Part shown: piece by piece, positions 1 to 12,356 of the stretch
How positions within the stretch are numbered: position 1 is the first letter of the stretch
How the letters are laid out: each line of letters begins with the position of its first letter
Origin: Phallusia mammillata
Taxonomy: Eukaryota; Chordata; Ascidiacea; Phlebobranchia; Ascidiidae
Assembly (NCBI GenBank): GCA_003260075.1
Contig: QLIY01000085.1
Location: forward strand, 22,858-86,857
Direction: 5' to 3'
Length of the DNA stretch: 64,000 nucleotides
Translations under genes and position numbers: made by a program
Notes under the pieces: model-generated
Told to the model about the DNA's origin: nothing
Databases searched by the model: none
The model's input: only the letters and a program-made list of their open reading frames with translations

Positions 1-530
1 CTTGTATTGTTTCCTGTGCAACCCAATAAGCTTAATTTGCCCAACGCACATCCTTGCTGCCAAGCAATTGTACAGGACTGAACGCCTTTCGACTTTATTT
101 GGTTTGTAAGCAGAAAACCACAAATCGAAGTTTTATCTATGAACAACATAGTCAAATATATGCGTTAATAATAACCGAGGTAGCAAACAATTTATTTTTG
201 TCTTGGTTTTCCTCTCAAAAATAACAAACATAGAATTTAGTGACGCAGCAACAAAAATTGCTACGTTTTCTGGAATCAAACATAAGATATAATTTTCAAC
301 GTATAATTTCAACACTGAAATCAGAAGTGTTATATATATACCAGCGATTACGGCACCTTCATAAATAACTTGACCGGCTGATTTGGTATTGCGCCGTTTA
401 AAGGCCTGGTTTACTATGATTTATATATGAGTGTATCATGATCGCTGGTTTGCATGAAAGCTTAAGAGTTGATCCCAGTGTGGAGAATATGTTCGTCTTA
501 TCTGATTAATTTTCGAACTGTCGGGTTTAC

Positions 531-625
531 CACGCAGTTGGCAGAGCGCAAGTTTCGAAAAGGCTACTGTCGTGGGTTGGAATCCCATCGAAGGCTAGAT
601 TTCTCTGTCGGTTTAATGTTGTCGT
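531..625 (+). repeat. tRNA-derived SINE-like fragment
   Basis: An A-box-like TTGGCAGAGCGC (538-549) and a B-box-like GGTTGGAATCC (575-585) lie at tRNA-like spacing, followed by GGCTAGATTT. The same tail motif follows the B box of the related copy near 43060-43135, which suggests a dispersed SINE family. The fold is too degraded for a working tRNA. Confidence 0.45.
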
Positions 626-737
626 TTTTCTCAGGTCCCTTTATGTTATGAATCCTTACATTGTTTTACAAGTGCTAGTTTTTTTATGGCTGAAACAAAA
701 CATTAAAGTTGATCTTTACAACTAAATCATATTCTTA

Positions 738-752
738 GCAATTCTCTTTCAG
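738..752 (+). promoter_or_regulatory. 3' splice acceptor just upstream of the esterase ATG
   Basis: A pyrimidine tract (attctctttc) ends in AG at 752, 16 nt before the ATG at 769, and no upstream coding exon is visible. In Ciona this is the usual arrangement for an SL trans-splice site, but an ordinary 5' UTR intron would look the same. Confidence 0.45.
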
Positions 753-768
753 CACGAGTTTCTACAAT

Positions 769-3251
769 ATGGCGATAAAGACTATTGTAAACAAAAAGAT
801 TCTTCGACTCCTAGCAATTGGAGTTGGCTGGTTTTTCATTTCAGCATTTTTTCGCGGACACTTTAAAGTCAGCAAAGAACAAACTGATTCCTACAAAGAG
901 AGGTTTAAACGTCACGATCCCAGAGACCACATTGATACACAACCTTTCAATGAATCATGCAACAACGTACTGCTCCATATGAACCAGGGTGAATGGATAC
1001 CTTTGGCTAACCCAACGCATAACAGCTCTTACTACGACAAGGTGTATCGTGATTACTGGATGCAAAGGGGTATCACTGAGAAAATTTGGAGAAACGATGG
1101 AAAGTGTGGAAATTCAAAGTAATTACTTTTTTATGTTCTTATCTCATTTGTTAAGTAAATGGTGAAAAATGAGAAAAATGGGCTTTTATAATCTGCAATA
1201 ATTTGCATTGCTATGTTGTTGAAATCAGCTCCTTTCCAAGTTAAAGTACTATATACACAGTATACATGCATCGGTCCATAATATGCATGTCAAAAAGAAG
1301 GATGTCACTATTTACAAACTAACTTAAGCCCAGTTTAATGCTCCCTTTAAAGCAAATTTTGTGTGTGACTTTTAGAGTTTTCTGGAATAAAAAATAGAGC
1401 TTAACCTGTTCAATTAATCGGACAATACACTACGTTCAAACAAAAGTTATTTTATATTTAACTAATAGCATCAGGAAACTTTACTAGTTTGTAAGATTTA
1501 TCTTATGCTTTCGCTTACCAACAACTAAAATTAAGGCCCGTTCTTTTCTACATTTCTCAAGCTAATCTCTTACTGAAGAACATGAATGCAAGTTACATGT
1601 AGTTTGTTTTACAAGTTGTTTGATTTTTTGACAGCAAACTACCGAGAATATCGGGGTCAAAGTGGCCTGTTTTGGCAAGCTGGTGCGATGCATCAAGGGG
1701 GGGGGGCGATACCCCGTGTTGCAATAACACTATGGGAGGACATTGCGTGGCATCCAGTGCGTCGGCATGTGACTGTCCGAGGTAGATCAAAGTTAATGAA
1801 AGTCTTAAAGTTTTGTTACAGTTTTACAAATTATTTTAGAAATTTAGCTTATTTTTATTTTTTATTTTTTCATTTTTTTAAGCGTTTTTATTTTCCACAA
1901 TATAACTTGTGATTCTTAGTTGGTGATAAATGCTGGAAAAGAAATTGAATAAGAATTGCTGTCCTAATAAATATCAAAACATGGGTAACAAATAGCCTAT
2001 ATAGTTTATAGAAGTAACTGTCGCGTTGGTTGTAAAACTCATGGAAATAAACGTTCAACTAAGTTAGAAATATGTTTTTGCTCGTGTTAAAGATTTTGCA
2101 CTAAAGTATTGGATCCCAACTGTAGGTCTTAAAGACGCTTTCAGTAGGTCACAGACCCACATTAACTTGTATTATTAAAACTGATCATAAAAAACGCTTG
2201 TGACATTTGTCCAAGTTTTACAGCATGTAATGAGCCAAATCGCTTTCAACTTAATATTTGGGAGATAAAACAAAAAATGCTACTGCTATTCTAGAGGGAC
2301 ACCTCTAACTTAAAATGTAAACAACAAATTAAGTTCAACTCTTTTAATTACAGTTGCGTTGACATGAGAAAATATCATCATGCGGAAATGTGCGAATGGA
2401 AGACGTACAACCATAACTGCCAGTGGCGTAACTACTCAAGTCCAAAAGAAGCATGTGAAGTGATTGAGAGGTCCCCATTTAACGACTTGTACTTCGTTGG
2501 TGATTCGCTTATCCGAAACATGTTTTATGCACTTCTAATGATCCTTACCGGTGATCCTATGAGTGGAGCCTGGAGTAAATCAATGAGCAAGGAGCAGAAA
2601 TTGTACTGTCAAGCTGAAAGATTTTTCTTGTACCAATGTCGCAAAGCAATTCGTTCCCTTGATGAACTCGATAATCCTGGGAAACTATGCGGAGGAAACA
2701 AGCCAAATTTTACAGTCAATGCTGTGATTTCCTACCGCGATCCTTTGCACAACCGGTTTCAGAAACTTGTATTTAACTCTAGGGGTAACAAGGGAACGAT
2801 TATTTTTCTTCACGTCGGTTACCACATAAATCTTAATTCAAAAGTAGTTATTTGGGAATACTTAAAACCTGCCTTAGCCATACGGGACAATTTCTATGTA
2901 AATACAACCAAAATAACTATGAAATGGCCGCAAATATATTTTGTTCCCCCATTATTTCCTGGCCTCATGAAACCTGTAGCACACTTGTCTCGCCAAGGTA
3001 ACAAAGCTTCTGCTGCGTTTTCCAACCAAATGAAAGAGTTTTGTGCTAAAANCTTGTCTCGCCAAGGTAACAAAGCTTCTGCTGCGTTTTCCAACCAAAT
3101 GAAAGAGTTTTGTGCTAAAACTGGAATAACTTTTTTTGATGTGCGACCGTTTTCCAAGTTTGTTCACAGCTTTGACGGAACTCATTACGGCCTTGGCGTT
3201 AACTTGATGAAAAATCAGTTCATGTTGAACCACTTTGAATCAATAACGTGA
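769..3251 (+). CDS. Type II membrane protein with PC-esterase/SGNH acyl-esterase domain
   Basis: There are two coding exons, 769-1118 and 2354-3251. The donor is gtaatt, the acceptor is ttaattacag, and the junction codon is split AA|T. The N-terminus is basic and then has a hydrophobic segment (about residues 10-28), as in a single-pass type II anchor. The luminal part carries the SGNH block I motif G-D-S (about residues 166-168, context FVGDSLIR) and, near the C-terminus, D-G-T-H, which supplies the catalytic Asp and His. This GDS...DxxH pairing is typical of the PC-esterase family (plant TBL proteins, animal CASD1/NXPE-like proteins), which handles acyl esters on glycans, usually in the Golgi. 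The substrate cannot be told from the sequence. A 68-bp duplication flanking an N (2984-3120) adds 23 codons in frame; without it the protein is about 392 residues. The roughly 1.2-kb intron holds no recognised gene. Confidence 0.75.
2984..3120 (+). repeat. 68-bp direct duplication around a single N (probable assembly artefact)
   Basis: Bases 2984-3051 and 3053-3120 are identical and separated only by n at 3052. This is the signature of two contig ends that overlap but were not merged. The added 69 nt keeps the reading frame, so the translated esterase silently carries a 23-residue repeat. Confidence 0.9.
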
Positions 3252-4220
3252 CCGTGCCAAATAGAGAAAGTATCCTCCCGGAAAAAATCTAGTAATATTT
3301 TACTGTTTTTGGTTCAAGCTCATATGCATTTGGAAACGTTTTTGTTTTGCGTTTCCGAATTCGAGACTGTTAACTGGTTCCAACTCTGACGTTGAGACAA
3401 TCCTTTATTGTTTTACAGCTAAATGCGTGTTTACGCTAGTGGGTTTACTCAATTTTTATTTACATAATGTCTTTGCAATAAATCAGTGCGGGACTCCTTT
3501 TCTCTTTGTCATCATTTTGCGTTTTTTTCGCGCGCGATCCTCAGTTACTATTTACTAAATGCAACCGTTTCGTGTATGTAAATAAATCGACCTTTGAAAT
3601 AGATATGGAACTGTTTATACTTTATACATTGTCAGAAATGGACTTAATGGGGAAAATGAAAACAAACACTGCGTTTTGCAACCTTGTCATCCATTATTTT
3701 ACACGCTTTTATCGGTCATAGGCTACGTAAAAACGTTTGTAAACCATAAAAGCGACAACCTATTTTAATTATTCAAATCACGGCAAAATTTGTATTTAAG
3801 ACAAAGTTGTTTGGTATCTTGATGAATTTTAGCCGATCAAAAAGCAAAACAAATTTGTAAAACGTACGATTAAATAAAACGGTTAGTGATACAGAATCAA
3901 AACAATTCGTTGGATGTAAACCACTGCAGCGAACCATTAAGCATTGCATATTTCCCTGAGTCACCATATGACGCGCGTTGTATGTAACGGAAGTGGTTAA
4001 CTACTTGAGGAGCAACGTATCAGTTTGTTGACAGATTTGAAAGTATTTTCACAGATAAATGTAAACAAACCATATGCTGCGGATTTAAGCATTTAGGAAA
4101 GACTCGTGGCTTTAAAAAAGTTGTTATTTGGTGAAAACGTTGTAGTCAAGTGTATGTACAACTGCGTAAAAGGATTTAAAAATAACATGTTTACATTTTA
4201 TTAGGCTCGGAATATTTGCT
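3252..4220. other. Intergenic region with esterase poly(A) signal
   Basis: AATAAA at 3478-3483, about 230 bp past the esterase stop, is the likely polyadenylation signal. No other gene is recognised. The right end carries a T-rich acceptor (AG at 4203-4204) just before the receptor start codon. Confidence 0.5.
4188..4204 (+). promoter_or_regulatory. 3' splice acceptor just upstream of receptor A ATG
   Basis: A T-rich tract ends in TTAG at 4204, 16 nt before the ATG at 4221, with no upstream coding exon visible. It is a candidate SL trans-splice site or 5' UTR intron end. Confidence 0.4.
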
Positions 4221-7200
4221 ATGTTACTTTACAGTGTAATATTAATATTTTTTTCTTGTTTGGTTCTACATTTTGCTGGTTATGGAACATGTCAAGGTAT
4301 GTAAAGGCTCATAGTAAAATAGGCTTAGTTTTTTTTTATATAATTAAAATTTTTTAAGTAGGCTCAGTTCAGGTTTATAAGTTTACATGAGGCCTTCATT
4401 TCCAAACTACTTCAGAGTATATTTTAAAACAGTTTTTTTAGATAAAAAAAGGTGTTAGAAACTTCAACAGATACATTGACAAACCCTTTACTCATGCAGG
4501 TATTGAGTGTGCTAATAGGACATCAACAGAAAATTCAACTTGTCTGCTGTGTAATTATCCCAATATAAGGTAAAGTTAAATTTACACTTTGCACAAGTGC
4601 ACACGTGGTGTAGTAGGATATGTTTTTTTACTGACTGTAGTTGTGAGCCGTTTTTGACAACTATTTAAAGTGGACAACCCTTTTGTTGGTTGGTTCATGA
4701 CACTAAATATAAAACTTTGGCTTGCTTCACACGCTTAAGCAAACGTGACAATTAGAGTAGTGGTTATAGGTAAAATATTCGCAATAATCCAAAAAAAGCA
4801 TTTTGCAGAAACGTACCAGACTTTTTGGATAATATTGTAAACGTTACATTACAAACACCGAAGTGCACAACAGCGATTCTTGAAGCATTTGCAACAAACG
4901 TATATTCACTATCTACAGTTACAGTTTCTTTGACACTATGATTTTGGGTTCAGTTTTTTTTTTCCTTACAGTTGCACAATGGTTCACGAAAACAAAACTT
5001 GTTTGCTGCACCGAGACTACATTTGCAACTACACAGTCACGTGTCAAGGTGTAACGCCTTGTGACGTGGGCTGTCCAACTCATTACAAATGCAGCAATAG
5101 CGACAAATGCGTTCTTCGCTCAACTGTATGTAATGGTGTTCAATGTGACGGTTGCCCTGACGACGATGAGTGGGAAACCGGTATTGGGTTTCAATGTTTT
5201 AAGAATGGAAGAACATGTCGTTTGCCACAACAGCTGTTATGGGACAGCGTCCAAGATTGTGACGATGGCTCCGACTTGTGTTATGCGCAGTCGTCAAACA
5301 TCATAGATGGAAGGTAGATGAAGAAAAGTGCAAGCTCTAAAAACAAATTATTAACCATATTTTTTTCAGGGACATACGGACGTTTCCTGGCGTTACGTTT
5401 GTCAGTCAACGGTGTACTAAGTGTCTTGACGGTTCCATGATGATTCCTCGTTCAAACGTTTGTAACGGTGTTGTGGATTGTCCTGATTTGTCCGACGAGT
5501 GTCTGTGTCAAGACGGAGTCGCTGATATCTGTAACCACGTAAAACTCAGAACTGACAGGTAACAGTCACATATTTTTCTCGTTGTATGACTGCGTTTGCA
5601 TTCACTGTTGGTTATCATTACAACAGTTACTGTCGTGATATTTTAAAGCAGTGGTTCTCAAACTTTTTTTGGTTGCGACGCCCCCGGAAAAGTTTTCTGA
5701 ACTTGCGACCCACCAGCAAATGCAAGTTAATGAGGAAAATTATTATTAAAGTTGCGTTTATTGATACAACAACAAAAAGCCACGTGGTACTATTCTGCGA
5801 CGCAGAGTTGCAAGTCGGGCCGGGCATTTCGGGCCGGGTTCGGGCCGGGTTCGGGCCGGGTTCGGGCCGGGTTCGGGCCGGGTTCGGGCTTGGGTATTTG
5901 TGAGAAAACGGGCTTAAAACGGACCTAACTTTCTGTTCCGCGTTCGCCATTTTTTTAAATACAATCACTCAGCTAAGTAACAAGTCTATGGCTTTGACCT
6001 AATGCCCGCCCTACTCTAAAACGTATTGTTTACGCCATTGTCTACTATTGTTCATTGTGTTTGTTGTGTTTCTCTTTTTTCTATCTCATCCTTTGTTGCA
6101 AGCCTTTCGTGAATAGGCCTGTCAATCAAAATGTCGGGCCTAAACGAGCTTTTCAAAAACGTTTCGGGTTCGGGCCGCGCTTCGGGCTTACACTTTCGGG
6201 TTCGGGCCCGCTTGCAACTCTGCTGCGGCGCCCTTGGAAAACTGCAACGACGCACCAGGGCGTCGCGACGCGCAGTTTGAGAACTACTGTTTTAAAGCAC
6301 AGCTCCGATATGAACACTATTCATTGGCTGTTATAAACTGGAAAATATTAGACTAAAGCATGTCGTTTTAATGTTATTTTTGTTTTTTCAAGAAATCCTG
6401 TGAGCCCCAAATTACAATAAGGTACGAAAAAGCACCGCAGAAAACGAAGCTAAAAATTGTGTTAAAGCTGGAATCAACGCGTTTAGGGAGATCTTTATGT
6501 TTGTTTTTTCTTAAAATGTCCTATCGGTTTTGTTGCTCTGTCTACCACTTATGACTAAAGTCTGTCAATTCTATATATGTTTGTTCAGGACATCTTCTCT
6601 CTGTCACCCGGGACAAGTTCGCTGTGAAAACGACAACTTTACCAAATGCATCAACCGCAGTTCTGTGTGCGACGGAGTTGTGGACTGTGCTACTAACTTA
6701 GACGAAAAGTAAAGTGTAGCATGTTTCACAGAGAAACCATTCACAAATTAGGCACCTTTCTTTCTACAGATTTTCTTACTGCAGCGGAACATTGCCTTGT
6801 GAATCAGGTCTACTAAGTGATGCGAGCGAAACTTGCAGGTTCAGATTGTATTTCAACGTAAACGGCTCTTAATAATAACCCATTTCGTTTTGTCCTAGCA
6901 ATTTGGCCGCTGTCTAACACTTGGTTAAAAAACTACCAGTTTTGATCAGAGGCTAGTGGTTAAACGATAATGCAATGAAAAAATTTGATGAGAGAAAATC
7001 GAAAGTTAATAGTTGGTGAAGTAAATTGCTTAATTTGACGCCATAAGGACCTTTGTTGTAATTATCCACTAAATAAATTGAGCAATAGCCTGCCATAAAC
7101 AATAAGTCTAGAACGATAATAAAGTTTCAATTTTGTTTTGTCGCTTAGATGCAGTAAGGTGGATTGCTCAAAACAGAATCCAAAGAAAACCGTTACTGGT

Positions 7201-10200
7201 GTTTTGTGCGACGGAATCGAAGATTGTGTACCTTTCATACCTGGATTGGCCAGATGGGTAAATCCACCTGGTTTTCCTGCAGATGAGTGCAAAGCTGAAT
7301 GCCCAAAGAAAGTTGGAAGCTTTAATTGCACTGATGATTTGATCCATGGTGTTTCAAATCCGCCAAATGTATTTACCTGCCTAAAACCAGTGAGTTATAA
7401 AAAAGAAATTGCTTACACAAAAACATTTTGTTTTCATGAAATAAAATACACATACAAAAAGTATAAGCAACATACTTAATGCTTTTACTACCGTATGTTC
7501 TAAAAATAATAACATGGGCTACAATACTTTAACGGAAACCAGCATCCGTTTATGAAAAAAATACTTTATGTGGTTGGTGGGTCAGAACAAAGACGCAACC
7601 GTTTAATGGCAGTTTTCTAAAACAAAACTATTTATCCAGTGCAATGCACCCCTAAATATACACAGGACATTTATATAACAGATAAAATTGGGCAATCTGC
7701 TGGTCAACATAACGGTGCGCTTACCTGGTAAACACGAGTGCGACGGAATCGTGGATTGCCCTGTGGACAAGATTGATGAAATGGATTGTCCAGATAGGTA
7801 CAGTTGATTTTATTGTTTTCATCAAGCAATGTGTTTGAAGGGAGACCTAAAAAGACCTCAGTCTAAGTGGCTACATTATCACAAAAGCAAAAAAATGTTG
7901 TGGCAAAAGTAGTTAACAATTGTGTATTGAACCATGACATACTACTAATTTTTATCGAATTCGGGTTAAACCGGTTTGGAAGATCGACAGAGGCTATAGC
8001 CTTAGGTTTTTTTCGAAAATTGGATCAAAATTTATGTTTTCGATTCCGGTTTAAACCGGTTTCGACGTTCGGTAGGAGGCTGAAACCGACTAGAACCAGT
8101 CGATACTGGAATATTCGGGCGAAAACCCACCCTAAACCGGATTTTTCTTCAAATTTTTGACCTCTAAAAATCGAAAAAAAAAACAAGAATGGCCATAGCC
8201 TTAGGGTTCTATAGAAAATCGGATTAAAATTTCTGGTTGTCGATTCCGGTTAAAATCGGTTTGGACGTTCGGTAGGAGGCTAAAACCGGTTAGAACCAGT
8301 TCGAAACTGAAATATTTCGGCGAAAACCAACCCTAAACCGGATTTTTCTTCGAATTTTTGACCTCCAAAAATCGATAAAAAACAGAAATGCCATAACCTT
8401 AGGTTTTTTCGAAAATCGTGTCAAAATTTCTGGTTTTCGATTCCGGTTAAAATCGGTTTGGACGTTCGGTAGGAGGCTAAAACCGGTAAGAACCAGTTCG
8501 AAACTGGAATATTCCGGCGAAAACCCACCATAAACCGGATTTTTCTTTTAATTTTTGACCTCCAAAAATCGAAAAAATGGAAAGGCTATAGGTTTTTTTT
8601 CGAAAATCGTGTCAAAATTTTTGGTTTTCGATTCCGGTTTAAACCGGTTTGGACGTTCAGTAGGAGGCTAAACCCGACTAGAACCAGTTCGAAACTGGAA
8701 TATTGCGGCGAACACCCACCCTAATCCGGATTTTTCTTCGAATTTTTGACCTCCAAAAATCGAAAAAACAGAAAGGCTATAGCCTTAGGGTTTTTTCGAG
8801 AATCGTGTCAAAATTTAGGTTTTGATTTCGGTTTAAACTGGTTGGGACGTTCGGTAGGAGGCTAAAAGCGGTGAGAACCAGTTCGAAACTGGAGTATTCC
8901 GGCTGAAACCCACTCTAAACCGGATATTTCTTCGCTTTTTTGACGTCCAAATATCGAAAAAACGGAAAGGCTATAAACCTTAGGGTATTTTCGAAAATCG
9001 GATCAAAATTTCTGGTTTTCGAATCCGGTTTATATTGGTTTGGACGTTCGGTAGGAAGCTAAACCGGCTATGACCAATTTGAAACTGGAATATTTCGGAA
9101 AAAAAAACTTACCCTCAACCGGATTTTTCTTCGAATTATTGACCCCCAAAGAGATTTCATGTGCTGGTGTTTCAATTTTTTCCTCTAAAGATAACTGTAT
9201 TTTCTCAATACTCTTTGTCTTTCCCATACCACCGCTTTCATTTTCGTGATAACGTCGCTTCCCACTCCCTATTTTTTCACATTAGGTAAACGACGTTTTT
9301 CCACTACTCTTTTTTACCTATGGAAGAAACACCACGAATGAGTTACTACACCCCTAGCACAAGTACTACTACCGATATGAAATTAGTTTTAAAAATTTAG
9401 ATCCCTAAATGAAACGTGCTTGATCTATTTACAGATTCCCATGCACAAGTGGCGTCTTAGTGAGTATTCCTTCATCTAAAGTATGCAATGGGTATAAAGA
9501 CTGTGACGATGCAAGTGATGAGAGCAAAGAGATTTGTCCGGATAGATTTTACTGCTCTTCGCGCCAGGGTTTGAAGGTAAAAAGGAAAACAATACACCGT
9601 AAGTTAGTACATGGAAAGGAAATACTATTTCTTAAGCAAACTCATATTCACACTGAAAAATGGAATCACCCATCTCGTAACTTGGTAGATAAGTATTAAT
9701 TGAACTTTATGTTAGTAAATTTAAGTTGATAAATTGAATCTTTCAATAAAAATTTCAATAAATTTCAATCTTTAATTTTAATAAAATGCTGAAGTCGTTG
9801 TTTGTACGAAATGTACAAATCCCATAATGTTAAGAACGAATCTCCGAACGTTTTCATCAACTTAGATTTAGAGTATTTTATGTGCCTATTTTGCCCCCCC
9901 CCCCATCAAAGTCTGTAGTATGTGACTTTAATCACAATTGCGACAAATTTGAGGACGAAAAGAATTGTACAAACGATGGAAGACATTACTGTGAAAGCGA
10001 AACCCCATTTTTCATTAGACAAAGTCAAGTAAGGTTCATTATGCTATTATCTGGTATAATCATATGCTTCTATCTAATATTTTTTACAGATTCTTGATGG
10101 TCTTGGTGATTGCTCTGATTGGAGTGACGAATGTTCCGAAACATTGCACTCAGCTCCAAATATATTGTCTTCGCGATACGAACTGATTGCAAATCCATTT

Positions 10201-12356
10201 CTTCGTGCAATTGTGTGGATTATGGCGATTCTGGCTTTCGCCGGAAACTTGGTAAAACTCATCAGTTTCAACATTCTAACTAAGTATATTGGAGCAGAGT
10301 TGCAAGTCGGGCCGGGCTTTTAGGGCCAGGTTCGGGTTCGGGCCGGGTTCAGGCCGGGTTCGGGCCGGGTTCGGGCTTGGGTATTTGTCAGAAAACGGGC
10401 TCAAAACGGGCCTGACTTTGGGTTCCGTTTCCGCCATTTTTTAGTAACAAATTTTTTGTCCTAATGCCCACCCTACTCTAAAACGTATTGTTTACCCCAT
10501 TGTCTACAATTGTTGATTGTGTTTGTTGTGGGGCCGGGCTTCGGGCCGGGCTTCGGGCCGGGCTTCGGGCTTATACTTTCGGGTTCGGGCCGGGTTCGGG
10601 CTTAGATTTCGGGCCCGCTTGCAAATCTGCACTGGAGTGCTTTTTTATACATACAACAAAATCAATTTTGCTGAACTTCATATTTGTATTGAAAAAAAAG
10701 ACGAAGCATTGATATATAAATCTAAACGTCTTTAGATAGTCATCATTGGCGAAATCAAAGCTCTGAAGAAGATTTTCGACAAGGACCGTGCTGCATCACT
10801 GCGCACCAATCACATGTTGGTGTTAAATCTAGCTGTTGCCGATTTTCTAATGTCAATTTACCTGTTCATGTTGGGAATAGCAGGAATAGTTTACAGTGGA
10901 ACTTATTGCTCCAAGTCTCTAGAATGGCTGAGTAGCCAATCGTGTGTTGTCATGGGAGTATTGGTTGTCATATCAAGCGAAACCTCAGTGTCTACCATGT
11001 TGTTGTTAACTCTTAGCCGTCTATACGCAGTATCTAAGGTAAATTCAAATACCTATTACATTGTAGTATAGAGCCATCAACATATTTGTCACGGAAAAAA
11101 GAACCGTGTAAAAGTCCACATATGCTTGCTACCAAAATCTCATTTTTTCAATGCTACATAACACCGTAATTTATTTTACAGCCGTTTGCTGCCTTGGATA
11201 AACCGAGTTTTCGTTTTGCTCTTGCAATGGTCATATCTACTTGGGCGGTTTCCATTACTATTGCCCTTGTCCCATTGGCGACGAATCTGCAGAGCATGTT
11301 TGTAGATCAAGCTTTAATAGAAAGCAATCCTTTCTTCAGGAACGTGGTTATTTCGTTTGATGCTGCAAAAGACTTCACCGTCAAACTGTTAACGTATTCT
11401 CAACACCTTTCGGTTCAATCAGACTCCTTGGTTCAACAAGTATCTAGTATTACAACTTGGAATGAATTGCAAAAGTTCTATTTGGCACACCCTTTACTGG
11501 AAAGTGATTTGAAAATTACCAAACTATTGGGGTAGGTTGGCTAAAGTGATCCCTTCTACTGCTAATTTTGTTTTGACAAACATTGGCGTTTAGGCAAGCT
11601 CTTGTTTTTAATGCTTTTAGCAAAATCGGTATAAGATAGACAAAAACTTTCTTTTGGAAAGTTGTGGGTTTAAAATTTTCTTTAAATTAAAGACAACAAA
11701 TTTTCGATGACGTCATCACCTACGAAATGAAGTAGTTTCGTTTCTATTTGTTGTAAATATGCAATTCATTTGTGTGTGTTCTAAAGAGAATTGTACAACA
11801 TTGTCATTTATTTTGTAGGTATTACAGTGCTAACAGTGTGTGTATTCCAAACCTGTTTGTAACACGTGACGACAGACACTGGAAATTCTCTCTTGCATAT
11901 TCCATTTTAAACTTTCTTATGTTCATTTATATTGCGATTACATACATTGCAATTGTCTTCAAAGCTCGTGCGTCGGCAAAAAAGACCGGACATGGCGACA
12001 AACTATCATCAGGTTGTTTGTTGTTGTTTGTTTGTTTGTTTATTAGTGTGTAAGTGCGTTTATTAAGTTCTACATCAATTTGCTTCACAGATATTCAAGC
12101 CAAAGTCATTCGTCTTATCATTACGGACTTCTGTTGTTGGATCCCATTGTCCATTATGGTTTTTGTCAACTTTGCTCAACACAACATTGATAACATTTCA
12201 TATGCTATAGCTGCAATCGTTCTGCTCCCAATCAACAGCGCCCTAAATCCAATTCTTTACTCAAATATTATCGATAAGTTATTTAGAAAGTGCAGACGAG
12301 CAGCCGGGGAAACATCGTTTTCAAAATCGACTGCTAGGAATACAAACACAAACTAA
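4221..12356 (+). CDS. Multi-LDLa relaxin-receptor-like GPCR (receptor A)
   Basis: Fifteen exons can be joined with conserved phase: 4221-4296, 4500-4569, 4972-5313, 5370-5558, 6589-6708, 6770-6838, 7149-7389, 7682-7797, 9435-9576, 9912-10028, 10090-10251, 10736-11038, 11182-11531, 11819-12012 and 12091-12356. They give about 918 residues. A signal peptide (first 25 residues) precedes about 500 residues of divergent LDLa modules (C-x-G-...-VCDG-x-x-DC-x-D-x-SDE-x-C). A seven-helix domain closest to RXFP/Lymnaea GRL101 follows. Visible marks are GNL in TM1, LAVADFLM in TM2, SRLYAV in place of (D/E)RY after TM3, CWIP in TM6 and NPILY in TM7; the C-tail is short. No leucine-rich repeats are seen between the LDLa modules and TM1. 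ECL2 is unusually long. The start of the tenth exon is uncertain: a poly-C run precedes a weak AAAG acceptor, and receptor B has five more residues there. The ligand is unknown; coupling to a peptide ligand is only inferred. Confidence 0.85.
5649..6289. mobile_element. hAT-like MITE with nested second element
   Basis: Terminal inverted repeats CAGTGGTTCTCAAAC / GTTTGAGAACTACTG are flanked by perfect 8-bp target duplications TTTTAAAG (5641-5648 and 6290-6297). The length and target-site size are those of a non-autonomous hAT element. It lies in a receptor A intron and is itself interrupted by the element at 5803-6222. Confidence 0.85.
5803..6222. mobile_element. GC-rich hAT-like MITE nested inside another
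   Basis: It begins CAGAGTTGCAAG and ends CTTGCAACTCTG, with 7/8 matching target duplications (CTGCGACG at 5795-5802, CTGCGGCG at 6223-6230). Both ends carry tandem TTCGGGCCGGG-type units, which make it far more GC-rich than its surroundings. A second copy lies at 10295-10629. Confidence 0.85.
7955..9155. repeat. About six tandem copies of a ~195-bp satellite
   Basis: A unit containing CGGTAGGAGGCTAAAACCGG, GAACCAGTTCGAAACTGGA and AAACCGGATTTTTCTTCGAA recurs about every 195 bp across a receptor A intron. Copies are diverged by point changes and small indels. Many short CCGGTTT/AAACCGG palindromes lie within the units. No open frame spans the array. Confidence 0.85.
10295..10629. mobile_element. 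Second copy of the GC-rich hAT-like MITE
   Basis: It shares the CAGAGTTGCAAG terminus, the TTCGGGCCGGG arrays and the internal ATTGTTTAC segment with 5803-6222. Flanking 8-mers TATTGGAG and CACTGGAG agree at 6 of 8 positions. It lies in the intron between the TM1 and TM2 exons of receptor A. Confidence 0.8.

Larger units (their letters stand above)
1..768. other. Upstream intergenic region
   Basis: No coding exon is recognised here. The stretch is AT-rich and contains a tRNA-like SINE fragment (about 531-625) and a short TA run near 333. It ends in a pyrimidine-rich 3' splice acceptor (AG at 751-752) just before the ATG of the first gene, so part of it may be outron or 5' UTR intron. Confidence 0.5.

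Noticed and set aside
531..625. Functional tRNA gene
   Set aside because: A and B boxes are present but the acceptor stem and anticodon loop do not fold. The repeated tail shared with other copies points to a SINE.
7955..9155. CRISPR array or tandem gene cluster
   Set aside because: Units are directly contiguous with no unique spacers and contain no open frame.
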